DNA of 41,912 nt, taken from assembly GCA_024229195.1 (NCBI GenBank), contig JAAESS010000371.1:1-41912 (forward strand), in the 5' to 3' direction. The first letter of the stretch is position 1. Each line of letters opens with the position of its first letter. The notes under the pieces were generated by a model. It saw nothing but the letters and a program-made list of their open reading frames with translations, ran no database searches and was not told the DNA's origin. The position numbers and the translations under genes were made by a program. This document shows positions 7,773 through 15,554 of the stretch, piece by piece. Source of the stretch: Flavobacteriales bacterium (lineage in GTDB: Bacteria; Bacteroidota; Bacteroidia; Flavobacteriales; Flavobacteriaceae).

Positions 7773-8233
7773 ATCTTCATCTGCCTGTCAATTTGCTGAT
7801 CAAGAGAAATAAAGGTTTCTGTTCGTGCTACACCTTTGATATTTTGTATTTCATGATTTAGAACTTGCATCAAATGTTCATTATCTCTACATAAAATTTT
7901 TACAAAAATTGCGTAATTACCGGTCGTATAGTGACTTTCAATGACTTCATCTATTTCTTTAAGACGCTTGGTGGCCTCTTTGTATTTACTGGAGCTATCT
8001 AGAAATATACCAACAAAAGCCAGTGTTTTAAAACCCAATATTTTGGGATTGATGACGAATTTTGACCCTGATATCAGTCCTGATGCTTCTAGTTTTCTCA
8101 ATCGCTGATGGATAGCGGCGCCAGATATCCCAACTTCTCGTGCGATACTCAAGATTGGAGTTCTGGCATCTTCCATAAGCTGGTTCAAGATCAGTTTATC
8201 TATCCCGTCAATTTTAAGACTTGTTTCTTTCAT
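7769..8233 (-). CDS. Lrp/AsnC family transcriptional regulator
   Basis: A 154-residue DNA-binding regulator. The N-terminal winged helix-turn-helix runs over residues 8-55 (DKLILNQLMEDARTPILSIAREVGISGAAIHQRLRKLEASGLI). A C-terminal RAM ligand-binding and oligomerisation domain contains TGNYAIFVKI. Such proteins respond to amino acids; the ligand here cannot be told. A palindrome, TGTAAGAACTTACA, lies 18 bases upstream of the start codon and is a plausible autoregulatory site. Confidence 0.94.
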   Translation of the reverse strand: MKETSLKIDGIDKLILNQLMEDARTPILSIAREVGISGAAIHQRLRKLEASGLISGSKFVINPKILGFKTLAFVGIFLDSSSKYKEATKRLKEIDEVIESHYTTGNYAIFVKILCRDNEHLMQVLNHEIQNIKGVARTETFISLDQQIDRQMKI

Positions 8234-8251
8234 TGTTTGTAAATTAAATCA

Positions 8252-8265
8252 TGTAAGAACTTACA
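8252..8265. promoter_or_regulatory. Palindromic operator candidate upstream of the Lrp-family gene
   Basis: TGTAAGAACTTACA consists of perfect 6-bp half-sites TGTAAG/CTTACA around AA, located between positions -19 and -32 relative to the lrp-like start codon. Lrp/AsnC proteins commonly autoregulate through such dyads, so this is a natural candidate binding site. Confidence 0.5.
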
Positions 8266-8312
8266 AATTTTAACCAAAAAGTAAAATTCTCCATCAAAAA
8301 CATATAAAAATA

Positions 8313-8347
8313 AAAAAAAAGATATGAGTAATTCATATCTTTTTTTA
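8313..8347 (-). terminator. Intrinsic terminator of the fabH-accB-accC transcript
   Basis: AT-rich hairpin with GATATGA / TCATATC core (8321-8327 with 8333-8339), extended by A and T runs on either side. It lies about 20 bases after the accC stop on the minus strand and can also act on the opposite strand. Confidence 0.75.
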
Positions 8348-8367
8348 TTTTCCTTATAAATTGTTAT

Positions 8368-9717
8368 TTATTCATCTTTTTGAATGACAAACGTATCCAT
8401 AAAAGCAGTCGTATAATTTCCTGCGATATAATCCGGATCATCCATCAGTTGTCTGTGAAAAGGAATCGTTGTTTTTATACCTTCAATGACAAATTCATCA
8501 AGTGCTCTTTTCATTTTTGAGATCGCCTGTTCCCGGGTCTGCGCCGTGATAATAAGTTTGGCGATCATTGAATCGTAGTTAGGCGGAATGGTATAACCAG
8601 CGTAGACATGTGTGTCTAATCTTACCCCATGACCTCCCGGAGCATGAAAAATAGTTATGGTTCCCGGAGAAGGTCTAAAACCATTCATCGGGTCCTCTGC
8701 GTTAATCCTGCATTCAATAGAATGTTGGGTCGGATAATAGTTGATTCCGATAATAGGTATACCTGCTGCCACTTTAATCTGCTCGCAAATTAAGTCGAAA
8801 TTCGATATTACCTGCTCGGTAATAGGATGTTCCACTTGAATTCTGGTATTCATCTCCATAAAATAGAAGTTCCTGTGTTTATCAACCAAAAATTCAATGG
8901 TTCCGGCACCTTCATATTTTATAAATTCTGAAGCTAGAACAGCAGCTTGACCCATTTTTTCTCTGAGCTCATCTGTCATAAACGGAGATGGAGTCTCTTC
9001 AGTCAATTTTTGATGCCTTCTTTGGATACTGCAATCCCTCTCTGAAAGGTGACATGCACGACCTTTTGAATCTCCAATAATTTGGATTTCAATATGTCTT
9101 GGATCTTCGATAAGCTTTTCCATATACATGGAATCATTTGCAAAGGCTGCTTTTGACTCTTGTCTTGCCGAATCCCAGGCTTCCTGAAGATCTTCTGGTT
9201 TCCAAACGGCTCTCATCCCTTTTCCTCCTCCTCCTGCTGTAGCTTTAAGCATCACAGGATATCCGATCTCTTTCGCAGTTTTTTTGGCAATAGCAAAAGT
9301 GCCCATAATTCCCTCAGAACCAGGAACCGTAGGTACTCCCGCTTTTTTCATCGTTTCTTTTGCCGAAGCTTTATCTCCCATAAGGTTGATCATTTCTTCG
9401 GATGCTCCAATAAATTTAATACCGTGTTCTTCACATATTTTTGAAAAACGGGCATTCTCTGACAAGAATCCATAACCCGGATGGATGGCATCCGCATTTG
9501 TAATCTCAGCTGCAGCTATGATATTAGAGATTTTTAGATAAGAATCTGTGCTCGATGCTGGACCAATACAAACCGCTTCATCTGCGAAACGCACATGCAA
9601 ACTTTCTGCATCTGCCGTTGAATAAACCGCGACTGAACTGATTCCCATCTCGCGACAGGTTCGTATGATACGAAGGGCAATTTCTCCTCGGTTTGCTATT
9701 AATATTTTTTTAAACAT
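8368..9717 (-). CDS. accC: Acetyl-CoA carboxylase, biotin carboxylase subunit
   Basis: A 449-residue cytoplasmic enzyme that carboxylates the biotin on AccB using ATP and bicarbonate, the first half of malonyl-CoA formation. It opens with the typical [20 protein letters not shown]. The ATP-grasp glycine-rich loop [10 protein letters not shown] is near residue 162 and the catalytic [10 protein letters not shown] segment near residue 290. Length is as expected and the reading frame is intact. It lies downstream of accB in the fabH-accB-accC block, 71 bases after the restored accB stop, and is followed by a terminator. Confidence 0.97.
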   Translation of the reverse strand: MFKKILIANRGEIALRIIRTCREMGISSVAVYSTADAESLHVRFADEAVCIGPASSTDSYLKISNIIAAAEITNADAIHPGYGFLSENARFSKICEEHGIKFIGASEEMINLMGDKASAKETMKKAGVPTVPGSEGIMGTFAIAKKTAKEIGYPVMLKATAGGGGKGMRAVWKPEDLQEAWDSARQESKAAFANDSMYMEKLIEDPRHIEIQIIGDSKGRACHLSERDCSIQRRHQKLTEETPSPFMTDELREKMGQAAVLASEFIKYEGAGTIEFLVDKHRNFYFMEMNTRIQVEHPITEQVISNFDLICEQIKVAAGIPIIGINYYPTQHSIECRINAEDPMNGFRPSPGTITIFHAPGGHGVRLDTHVYAGYTIPPNYDSMIAKLIITAQTREQAISKMKRALDEFVIEGIKTTIPFHRQLMDDPDYIAGNYTTAFMDTFVIQKDE

Positions 9718-9788
9718 AATTTTATCAAATTATATTAATACTGAATCACTTTTGATATTTATAATCTTTTATGGTGATTCCTTAAAAC

Positions 9789-10276
9789 CTAGGAAGGATC
9801 GATCAAGAATAATGGCTGATCGAATTCAACAGGTGATGAATCCTCGATAAGAACCTTTACAATTTTACCTGACACTTCTGATTCAACCTCATTGAATAAC
9901 TTCATCGCCTCAATATACAAACTGTATCTCCTGCTTCAATGGTGTCACCAACTTTTACAAATACTGGTTTATCCGGAGAAGGTTTTCGATATAAAGTTCC
10001 TATAATTGGTGACTTGATCTCAATATATTTCGAAGTATCTTCAGCTCCTTTATCTTCTGTTTTCGCTGCAGGCTCGGTTGCCACCGGACTTGGTGCTGCT
10101 TCAGTTGGAACTGCAACAGGCATTGAAACAGGAGAAGTTTGCTGAAAATAATTAGTTTCATGTCTTTGCGCTCCGGTCTTGATAGTGATCTTGACATCAC
10201 CCATCTCCAATTTTACCTCATTGGCACCAGACTTGGCGACGAACTTAATTAGATTTTGAATTTCTTTTAATTCCAT
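9789..10276 (-). pseudogene. accB: Biotin carboxyl carrier protein with a one-base frameshift
   Basis: AccB carries the biotin used by acetyl-CoA carboxylase. The open frame runs 10276-9902 (124 residues): the usual N-terminal KEIQNLIKFVAKS helix, a Pro/Ala-rich linker, then the start of the biotinyl domain (SPIIGTLYRKPSPDKP). It stops in DTVCILRR, just where DTVCIIEAMK is expected. Adding one base around 9912-9916 restores IEAMK with the biotinylated lysine (residue 126). The frame then continues through [20 protein letters not shown] to a stop at 9789, giving 162 residues, the normal family length. As AccB is essential, a sequencing or assembly error is more likely than a true knockout. Confidence 0.9.
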
Positions 10277-10297
10277 ATTTTTAAGTTTAGAATAGTT

Positions 10298-11293
10298 TTA
10301 TGAATTGTAGCACCACTTAAAGTAAATAGATCCCCATGAAAATCCACCACCAAAAGCAGCAAATATAACATTATCACCTTTTTTAAGTTGGCTCTCATAA
10401 TCAGCTAAAAGCAATGGTAAGGTAGCTGAAGTTGTGTTTCCGTAATATTGAATGTTTAACATGACTTGTGAAGCATCCAATTTCATTCTTCGCGCTGTTG
10501 CTTCAACAATTCTTTTATTGGCCTGATGCGCTGCTAACCATTTCACATCTTCATTCTTAAGATTATTTCTGTCAAGTATTTTTTCACAAACATCGGCCAT
10601 ATTAAAAACCGCATTTTTGAAAACGGTTTGTCCATCTTGTTTTGCAAAATGTAGTCGACCTGCAACTGTATCTTCTGAAGCCGGCAATACCGATCCTCCA
10701 GCGGCAACATTTAAAAATTCTCTCCCTGAGCCGTCAGTCCTCAAATACTCATCCTGCAAACCATTACCATCAGCAGTTGGCTCGATCAATACCGCACCGG
10801 CCCCATCTCCAAAAATAATGCAAGTGGCCCTGTCTGTATAATCAATCATGGAAGAATTCTTATCTGCTCCAATCAGTAATATTTTTTTGTACCTGCCGGA
10901 TTCTATATATCCCCCAGCAACAGACAAACCATATAAAAAACTCGAGCAAGCCGAATCCAAATCAAATGCAAAAGCATTAACAGCGCCTATTTCGGCTGCT
11001 ACATAGGCTCCAGTAGAAGCTGCCTGCATATCTCTGGTTGCAGTACACAAAATAACCATTTCGATCTCTTTAGGATCAAGATTGGTTTTCTTTATAAGAT
11101 CTTGTGCAGATTTGACAGCAAGGTAAGAAGTACCTTTACCCTCTTCTTTTAAAATTCTTCTTTCTTTAATTCCAGTTCTTGAAACTATCCACTCATCATT
11201 GGTCTCAACCATCGTTTCCAACTCTTTGTTGGTAAGCACATAATCAGGAACGTATTTCCCAACAGCGGTTATCGCAGCAGTAACTTTATTCAT
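10298..11293 (-). CDS. fabH: 3-oxoacyl-ACP synthase III
   Basis: A 331-residue cytoplasmic condensing enzyme that starts fatty-acid synthesis by joining an acyl-CoA primer with malonyl-ACP. The Cys-His-Asn triad is visible: C116 in DLDSACSSFLYG, histidine in AAHQANKRI, and asparagine in YYGNTTSATLPL. Length and N-terminus (AAITAVGKYVPDYVLTN) are typical. It precedes accB by 21 bases and is separated from rpmF upstream by a terminator. It appears to have its own promoter (-7 box at 11353-11360) with a 16-bp palindrome in the leader. Confidence 0.96.
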   Translation of the reverse strand: MNKVTAAITAVGKYVPDYVLTNKELETMVETNDEWIVSRTGIKERRILKEEGKGTSYLAVKSAQDLIKKTNLDPKEIEMVILCTATRDMQAASTGAYVAAEIGAVNAFAFDLDSACSSFLYGLSVAGGYIESGRYKKILLIGADKNSSMIDYTDRATCIIFGDGAGAVLIEPTADGNGLQDEYLRTDGSGREFLNVAAGGSVLPASEDTVAGRLHFAKQDGQTVFKNAVFNMADVCEKILDRNNLKNEDVKWLAAHQANKRIVEATARRMKLDASQVMLNIQYYGNTTSATLPLLLADYESQLKKGDNVIFAAFGGGFSWGSIYFKWCYNS

Positions 11294-11322
11294 GTCTGTT
11301 TTTTTACTGTTTTCGATTAAAA

Positions 11323-11338
11323 AATTGATTCATCAATT
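11323..11338. promoter_or_regulatory. 16-bp perfect palindrome in the fabH leader
   Basis: AATTGATTCATCAATT is a perfect inverted repeat. It sits between the candidate fabH -7 box (11353-11360) and the fabH start codon at 11293, so just downstream of the expected transcription start. This is a classical repressor position. The cognate regulator is unknown; a TetR-type or other fatty-acid regulator is possible. Confidence 0.45.
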
Positions 11339-11352
11339 AATAAAACAGTGCC

Positions 11353-11360
11353 CAAAAGTA
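11353..11360 (-). promoter_or_regulatory. Candidate fabH promoter -7 element (TACTTTTG)
   Basis: The minus strand reads TACTTTTG, an exact TAnnTTTG match, 60 bases upstream of the fabH ATG. A TTTG lies about 15 bases further upstream, slightly closer than ideal for a -33 element. Its position after the rpmF terminator supports separate transcription of fabH-accB-accC. Confidence 0.5.
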
Positions 11361-11425
11361 ATAAAATTAAATGTGCAAATTGATCAAAAAAAAACATTTT
11401 TTGGCTATTTTCACTTAAAATCAAC

Positions 11426-11453
11426 AAAAAAACCCTCAATAATGAGGGTTTTT
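11426..11453. terminator. Intrinsic terminator after rpmF
   Basis: 11-bp stem AAAAACCCTCA / TGAGGGTTTTT (11428-11438 with 11443-11453) with ATAA loop. It sits about 23 bases after the rpmF stop on the minus strand and separates DUF177-rpmF from fabH. Confidence 0.85.
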
Positions 11454-11475
11454 GGCATAAAATCAAAAAACTTGA

Positions 11476-11670
11476 TTATGCGTTATTTTCTTGTGAATCG
11501 ATTAAAACCTGACCTCTGTAGTAAAGTTTACCTTCATGCCAGTGAGCACGGTGGTATAAATGAGCTTCGCCAGTCGTAGGATCTTTCGCAATTTGAGGAG
11601 CCGACGCTTTGTAATGCGTTCTTCTTTTATCTCTTCTTGATTTTGACGTTTTTCTTTTAGGATGTGCCAT
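11476..11670 (-). CDS. rpmF: 50S ribosomal protein L32
   Basis: A 64-residue basic ribosomal protein with the family opening [20 protein letters not shown]. The cysteine pairs found in zinc-binding L32 versions are absent, so this is the C-minus type. It lies 2 bases after the DUF177 gene, the usual pairing in many bacteria, and upstream of fabH, another conserved association. Confidence 0.97.
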   Translation of the reverse strand: MAHPKRKTSKSRRDKRRTHYKASAPQIAKDPTTGEAHLYHRAHWHEGKLYYRGQVLIDSQENNA

Positions 11671-11672
11671 CT

Positions 11673-12209
11673 CTACTTATTTTTATCTATTAGTAATTTT
11701 TTCAAATCTTCCCAACGGGGATCAATTTTATCTGTTTCTTTATTCTTTCCCGGACTCAACTCTTCGAGTTTATTTAACATGTCCGATTTCAAAGTGCCAT
11801 CAGCAATTCCTGGATGAATTTTTTTCAATGGAACGGCCAAAACGATCATTTCATATATATATTGAGAAAGATCCAATTGGTGCTCACCATGAGGCAGTAT
11901 CAAAACTTCCTCATTATCATTGTTAAATTCTTCTCCGAATTTAACAACCAAATCAAGCATTCCTTCCATGGGAAGTGCAAATGGTTCATTTGTCAGATCA
12001 CATGCAACATTTGCAGTGCCCTGACTTTCAAAATGCAATTCAAGTAAAGTACTCTTTTTTACAAAGTCAAGACTTACTGTGAAATCTGCATCTAAAAATT
12101 CATCGAATTTAAATGACTCAAAGAACTGTTTATCAATTTTATATTCAAATTTGTGCTTTCCTTCTTTTAATCCAAAAAACGACAACACAAAATCATTTGA
12201 TAATTTCAT
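11673..12209 (-). CDS. DUF177 (YceD) family protein
   Basis: A 178-residue protein of the YceD/DUF177 family, which is nearly always encoded directly before rpmF and has been linked to 23S rRNA/ribosome assembly. The start is set at ATG 12209 ([19 protein letters not shown]). An in-frame TTG at 12233 overlaps the -7 promoter box and is unlikely to be used. Family marks are the internal ACDLTNEPF segment, where other members have the CxR-type motif, and the C-terminal [10 protein letters not shown]. It is probably co-transcribed with rpmF (2-base gap). Confidence 0.88.
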   Translation of the reverse strand: MKLSNDFVLSFFGLKEGKHKFEYKIDKQFFESFKFDEFLDADFTVSLDFVKKSTLLELHFESQGTANVACDLTNEPFALPMEGMLDLVVKFGEEFNNDNEEVLILPHGEHQLDLSQYIYEMIVLAVPLKKIHPGIADGTLKSDMLNKLEELSPGKNKETDKIDPRWEDLKKLLIDKNK

Positions 12210-12230
12210 CTGAACATAAATTTGAGCGCG

Positions 12231-12264
12231 CAAAGATAGAAAAAAATTAAGTATTTAAAAACAA
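12231..12264 (-). promoter_or_regulatory. Promoter of DUF177-rpmF
   Basis: The minus strand has TTG (12264-12262), 23 bases, then TATCTTTG (12238-12231), matching the Bacteroidetes -33/-7 pattern. The start codon is 21 bases after the -7 box. The -33 element touches the end of pdxA, so this operon can be expressed apart from pdxA. Confidence 0.6.
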
Positions 12265-12265
12265 T

Positions 12266-13327
12266 TTATTTAGAATATTGTTTTTTCTTTTCTTTTTGAA
12301 TTTCAAGTTTGTCTTCAATCAAAGTATAATACTCTTGCCTGGCCTTGAACAATTTGATCGCCAAAAAGATAGCCTCTTTAAAGGATGAAAACTCCGCCTC
12401 TCCTTTGCCTGCGATCTCGTAAGCCGTTCCGTGGTCGGGTGAAGTTCTGATTTTATCAAGTCCGGCTGTAAAATTTACACCTTTTCCAAATGCTATTGTC
12501 TTAAAAGGAGCCAATCCCTGGTCGTGATACATCGCCAAAACTCCATCAAATTTCTCATGATTACCGTTTCCGAAAAAGCTATCAGCAGCATAGGGCCCGT
12601 AAACCAATTGTCCTTTAGTCTGAAAAGCCTCCAGAGTTGGTCTAACAATTTCATCATCTTCGGTTCCAATGACGCCTTGATCTCCACAATGAGGATTAAG
12701 ACCAAGCACAGCAATTTTAGGTTTAGATATATTAAAATCTTCAACCAGACTTTTATACATAAGGTTCACTTTCTTACTGATCAATTCAGCAGTAATTTGC
12801 TGAGCTACTTTTTCAATCGGGATATGGCCAGTAATCAAGCCAACTCGTAAAGCGCCAGAGCAAAGGATCATCAAAGCCTCTCCATTTAATTTACTTTCTA
12901 AAAATTCAGTATGACCTTTAAATTTAAAAGTATCTGACTGTATGTTATTTTTATCTATTGGAGCAGTAACCAACACATCTATTTCTCCCTTTCGAAGTGC
13001 TTCCGTAGCTTTCTCTAAAGAGACCAAAGCGTATTTACCTGAAACTTCTGTCGGATTACCAATCTCAACATCCACCATTTCCTTCCAAACATTTAATAGA
13101 TTCAGCTTTTGCAGAACTACTTTATTTATTGAATCAACTCCATGAATGTTGGTATTCAGTCCTAAGGTTTTTTTATGATAACTAACCACTTTGGATGAAG
13201 CAAAAATAATCGGCGTACAAAAGTCTAACATTCTACTGTCTTCAAATGATTTTAGTATGACTTCAATACCTATTCCATTTAAATCTCCTACTGAAATTCC
13301 TACTTTTATTTTATCCTTTTTTTTCAT
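12266..13327 (-). CDS. pdxA: 4-hydroxythreonine-4-phosphate dehydrogenase
   Basis: A 353-residue cytoplasmic NAD-dependent enzyme of pyridoxal-phosphate (vitamin B6) biosynthesis, acting on 4-phosphohydroxy-L-threonine. The N-terminal IKVGISVGDLNGIG motif is typical. The three metal-binding histidines are recognisable in FKGHTEFLE, GLNPHCGD and MYHDQGLAPFK. Length is normal apart from a lysine-rich tail (EKKKQYSK). The gene is divergent from ribE and lies upstream of the DUF177-rpmF pair, which has its own promoter. Confidence 0.95.
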   Translation of the reverse strand: MKKKDKIKVGISVGDLNGIGIEVILKSFEDSRMLDFCTPIIFASSKVVSYHKKTLGLNTNIHGVDSINKVVLQKLNLLNVWKEMVDVEIGNPTEVSGKYALVSLEKATEALRKGEIDVLVTAPIDKNNIQSDTFKFKGHTEFLESKLNGEALMILCSGALRVGLITGHIPIEKVAQQITAELISKKVNLMYKSLVEDFNISKPKIAVLGLNPHCGDQGVIGTEDDEIVRPTLEAFQTKGQLVYGPYAADSFFGNGNHEKFDGVLAMYHDQGLAPFKTIAFGKGVNFTAGLDKIRTSPDHGTAYEIAGKGEAEFSSFKEAIFLAIKLFKARQEYYTLIEDKLEIQKEKKKQYSK

Positions 13328-13405
13328 CCAACTGTGTAATAATTCTTAATTTTGAAAGGTAATTTAATTTTACCGGACCACAAATTTAATCAATAATTTT
13401 AGAAT

Positions 13406-13990
13406 ATGTTTACAGGAATAATCGAAGAACTTGGAGAAGTCACAGAATTAATTCACGATCAGGAAAATTTACATATTACGGTAAAAAGTAAACTTTCTAA
13501 GGAGCTCAAAATTGATCAAAGTCTGGCACACAACGGTGTCTGTCTGACTGTGATTAAACTTGGAGATGATACCCATACGATAACAGCAATAAAGGAAACC
13601 ATTGACAAGTCAAACATAGGTCAGCTGAGAATTGGTTCTAAAGTCAATTTAGAACGAGCCATGCAGCTAGGAGCGAGACTTGATGGCCATATTGTTCAGG
13701 GTCATGTGGATCAAACGGCAGTTTGCATCGAAGTAAAAGAGCAAGACGGCAGTTGGATTTATACTTTTAAATATGACAATACTTACAATAACTTAACTAT
13801 TGAAAAAGGTTCTATCACAGTGAACGGAGTAAGTCTTACAGTAGTTAATTCAAAACCTGCTAGTTTTAGCGTAGCCATTATTCCTTACACATATGAGCAT
13901 ACGAATTTTCATCAAATCAAGGAAAATGATATGATCAATTTGGAATTTGATGTAATAGGAAAGTATGTAGCCAGGCTTATTGAGAAGTAA
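13406..13990 (+). CDS. ribE: Riboflavin synthase, alpha subunit
   Basis: A 194-residue enzyme that converts two 6,7-dimethyl-8-ribityllumazine molecules into riboflavin. It starts with the signature MFTGIIEELG and shows the two tandem lumazine-binding domains. In each half a NGVxLTV motif is visible (HNGVCLTVIKLG near residue 43; VNGVSLTVVNSK near residue 143) and GHIVQGHVD joins them. Length is slightly below the common 200-210 but complete. Its stop codon directly abuts that of the convergent PID-CTERM gene. Confidence 0.95.
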   Translation: MFTGIIEELGEVTELIHDQENLHITVKSKLSKELKIDQSLAHNGVCLTVIKLGDDTHTITAIKETIDKSNIGQLRIGSKVNLERAMQLGARLDGHIVQGHVDQTAVCIEVKEQDGSWIYTFKYDNTYNNLTIEKGSITVNGVSLTVVNSKPASFSVAIIPYTYEHTNFHQIKENDMINLEFDVIGKYVARLIEK

Positions 13991-14173
13991 TTAGCGCTTC
14001 GAATTATCGTGAATTTTCTTGACGGCATAGCCAACTCCTAGAGCTAACAAACCGAGAATACCACCATCTATTGGGAATGGTGGCGGTGGTGGAGGTGGCC
14101 CCTGAGCCAGACTCACAGTAGATACAAATATTAAAGCAATAGTGAGGGATGCTCTATAATATTTATTTGCCAT
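13991..14173 (-). CDS. Small PID-CTERM-type surface peptide
   Basis: A 60-residue peptide. It has an N-terminal signal peptide (ending SLAQ), a run of seven prolines (GPPPPPPPFPIDGG), a hydrophobic helix (ILGLLALGVGYAV) and a basic tail (KKIHDNSKR). The P-I-D motif, helix and basic end form the tripartite layout of CTERM sorting signals described for flavobacteria, in which an exosortase-like enzyme would process the protein. There is almost no mature region, as is common for this group. The exosortase itself is not in the window. The assignment is from motif recall. Confidence 0.75.
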   Translation of the reverse strand: MANKYYRASLTIALIFVSTVSLAQGPPPPPPPFPIDGGILGLLALGVGYAVKKIHDNSKR

Positions 14174-14216
14174 AAAAAATTACTCTTTATAAATTTGTAT
14201 TAATCTAAAATTCTTG

Positions 14217-14224
14217 CAAATATA
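14217..14224 (-). promoter_or_regulatory. -7 element for the PID-CTERM gene (TATATTTG)
   Basis: The minus strand has TATATTTG, an exact TAnnTTTG match 44 bases upstream of the start codon. No matching TTG was found at standard spacing. Confidence 0.45.
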
Positions 14225-14401
14225 GGAAAACGATTAAAAAATTGCTCTTCTGAGATCAAATATTTTGTCATTTGTGAATTCCCTGGTCAAATTGTAAACA
14301 AAACTTTCAAATGTAAAAATAAAAATAATACTTTTTCAACTATTAAAAAAGAGATAAATTATTTTTAATTCTATAGGTTTAATTTTTCTGTTTTAAAATT
14401 C

Positions 14402-14439
14402 AAAAAAAAATCTGAAAGTTCATTTTTCAGATTTTTTTT
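14402..14439 (-). terminator. Intrinsic terminator of the CAU tRNA
   Basis: Hairpin with TCTGAAA / TTTCAGA core (14411-14417 with 14425-14431), extended by A/T pairs. On the minus strand it begins directly after the tRNA 3' end and finishes in a T-run. Confidence 0.8.
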
Positions 14440-14440
14440 G

Positions 14441-14514
14441 TGGACCCAGAAGGGCTCGAACCTTCGACCCCCTGATTATGAGTCAGGTGCTCTAACCAAC
14501 TGAGCTATGGGTCC
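14441..14514 (-). tRNA. tRNA with CAU anticodon (Met elongator or Ile2)
   Basis: The minus strand reads GGACCCATAGCTCAGTTGG, with acceptor stem closing in GGGTCC and discriminator A. The anticodon loop is CTCATAA, anticodon CAU. It lacks the initiator-type C1-A72 mismatch, so it is not initiator tRNA. Elongator Met and lysidine-modified Ile2 cannot be separated with confidence by eye. CCA is not fully encoded. Confidence 0.93.
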
Positions 14515-14561
14515 AAATTTGGAGTGCAATATTACTATTTTTTTACGTTAACTACAATAAT

Positions 14562-14569
14562 TATCTTTG
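14562..14569 (+). promoter_or_regulatory. -7 element for the outer-membrane protein gene (TATCTTTG)
   Basis: Exact TAnnTTTG match 41 bases before the ATG at 14610. No clear -33 TTG was found. Confidence 0.4.
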
Positions 14570-14609
14570 ATTAATTATTTTAAAAACTCAATCATCTAAT
14601 TACAATATT

Positions 14610-15221
14610 ATGTTGCAACGTCTTTCTACCACACTTTGCTTTTTTCTTCTGTTTGGAACTGCTCTAGCGCAAGAAACTGAAGTGATCAAAAATAATCCTA
14701 ATTATGAGTTCCAATCCGAGAAACAGCAACAGACGCAGAAAACAACAAGTCAAAAAAATATTGTTCCCTATCAAGGATACTGGAGTTTTGGAGGGAATTT
14801 AGGACTCTCATTCTGGAATGGAGGCACTGATATTTTACTGGCTCCAAAAGCTTATTATCACGTCTCGCCAATGTTTTTGACAGGTTTTGGTATCACCTAT
14901 ATTTACTCAAGTGCTGAGGATGATTTCGCCAAATACAGTCAGAATTCATTTGGAGGAAGTGTGATGGGTGCTTTCAGGCCAATTCCTTATTTACAATTAT
15001 CTGCAGAATATGAAGGTCTTCAAACAAATGGTAATAGTAGCTTCAAATTTTCAGGTGACCGTGATAACAATAATTATTCTTATTGGAATAATGCCATCTA
15101 TTTAGGTGCGTCTTTTGTTTCCAGAAATGTGTCTTTTGGAATCAGATATGACGTTTTATATGATTCAACCCGAAGCGTGTATAGCTCTGCATGGTCACCC
15201 GTCATCGGATTTTATTTCTAA
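14610..15221 (+). CDS. Outer-membrane beta-barrel protein (porin-like), function unknown
   Basis: A 203-residue exported protein. A signal peptide (MLQRLSTTLCFFLLFGTALAQ) and a Gln/Lys-rich linker are followed by alternating aromatic/glycine strands (SFGGNLGLSFWNGG, GFGITYIYSS, LQLSAEYEGLQ, VSFGIRYDVLY). The protein ends in phenylalanine (VIGFYF), the terminal aromatic typical of outer-membrane barrels. Size suggests an 8-stranded barrel. It has no cargo or enzyme motif. Its 3' end overlaps the convergent small gene by 20 bases. Confidence 0.8.
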   Translation: MLQRLSTTLCFFLLFGTALAQETEVIKNNPNYEFQSEKQQQTQKTTSQKNIVPYQGYWSFGGNLGLSFWNGGTDILLAPKAYYHVSPMFLTGFGITYIYSSAEDDFAKYSQNSFGGSVMGAFRPIPYLQLSAEYEGLQTNGNSSFKFSGDRDNNNYSYWNNAIYLGASFVSRNVSFGIRYDVLYDSTRSVYSSAWSPVIGFYF

Positions 15222-15549
15222 ACCATACTTTTTGCCACTCCCTTTTTAAGACCATAAAAGCTACTTGTTTTGCTATTACATTTGGCTCGGTATCTGTAAT
15301 TGATAGCAGCGCTTTCTCCGACAGATCAACACGGTATAAAAAATTAAGGTAGGTTCCGAAATCACTTGTTATCAATTCCAATATAAAATTATACATTTTC
15401 GGAATCAATTGTTTTGCTTGGATATCTTTTTCACTACTAAAAACAGCTCCTGCAAGATCCGCATCCTTTTGAATCTGCTGCGTCAAATTTTCAATTAAAT
15501 TGTGGGATTCAATCTCTTTTACTAACGCAATTTCTGCATCGCCTTTCAT
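15202..15549 (-). CDS. Conserved-type hypothetical protein next to polyprenyl synthetase
   Basis: A 115-residue, mostly helical soluble protein with no signal peptide, membrane helix or recognised motif. It begins 5 bases after the polyprenyl synthetase stop, so it is clearly in the same operon. The C-terminus (VLKREWQKVWFRNKIR) is basic and aromatic. The function is unknown. Operon position suggests a link to isoprenoid metabolism, but nothing in the sequence shows it. A 20-base tail-to-tail overlap with the outer-membrane gene is present. Confidence 0.75.
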   Translation of the reverse strand: MKGDAEIALVKEIESHNLIENLTQQIQKDADLAGAVFSSEKDIQAKQLIPKMYNFILELITSDFGTYLNFLYRVDLSEKALLSITDTEPNVIAKQVAFMVLKREWQKVWFRNKIR

Positions 15550-15554
15550 ATCGA

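Noticed and set aside
9160-9444. Plus-strand ORF opposite accC
   Set aside because: Antisense shadow of a well-supported gene, with Ser/Phe/Cys-rich composition typical of reverse-frame translation.
9905-9920. Programmed ribosomal frameshift in accB
   Set aside because: No slippery heptamer or downstream pseudoknot is apparent, and accB is not known for recoding; an indel error or mutation is simpler.
13359-13374. Inverted repeat GGTAA-N6-TTACC between pdxA and ribE as an operator or FMN element
   Set aside because: Only 5-bp arms in AT-rich DNA, and no FMN riboswitch consensus blocks are visible upstream of ribE.
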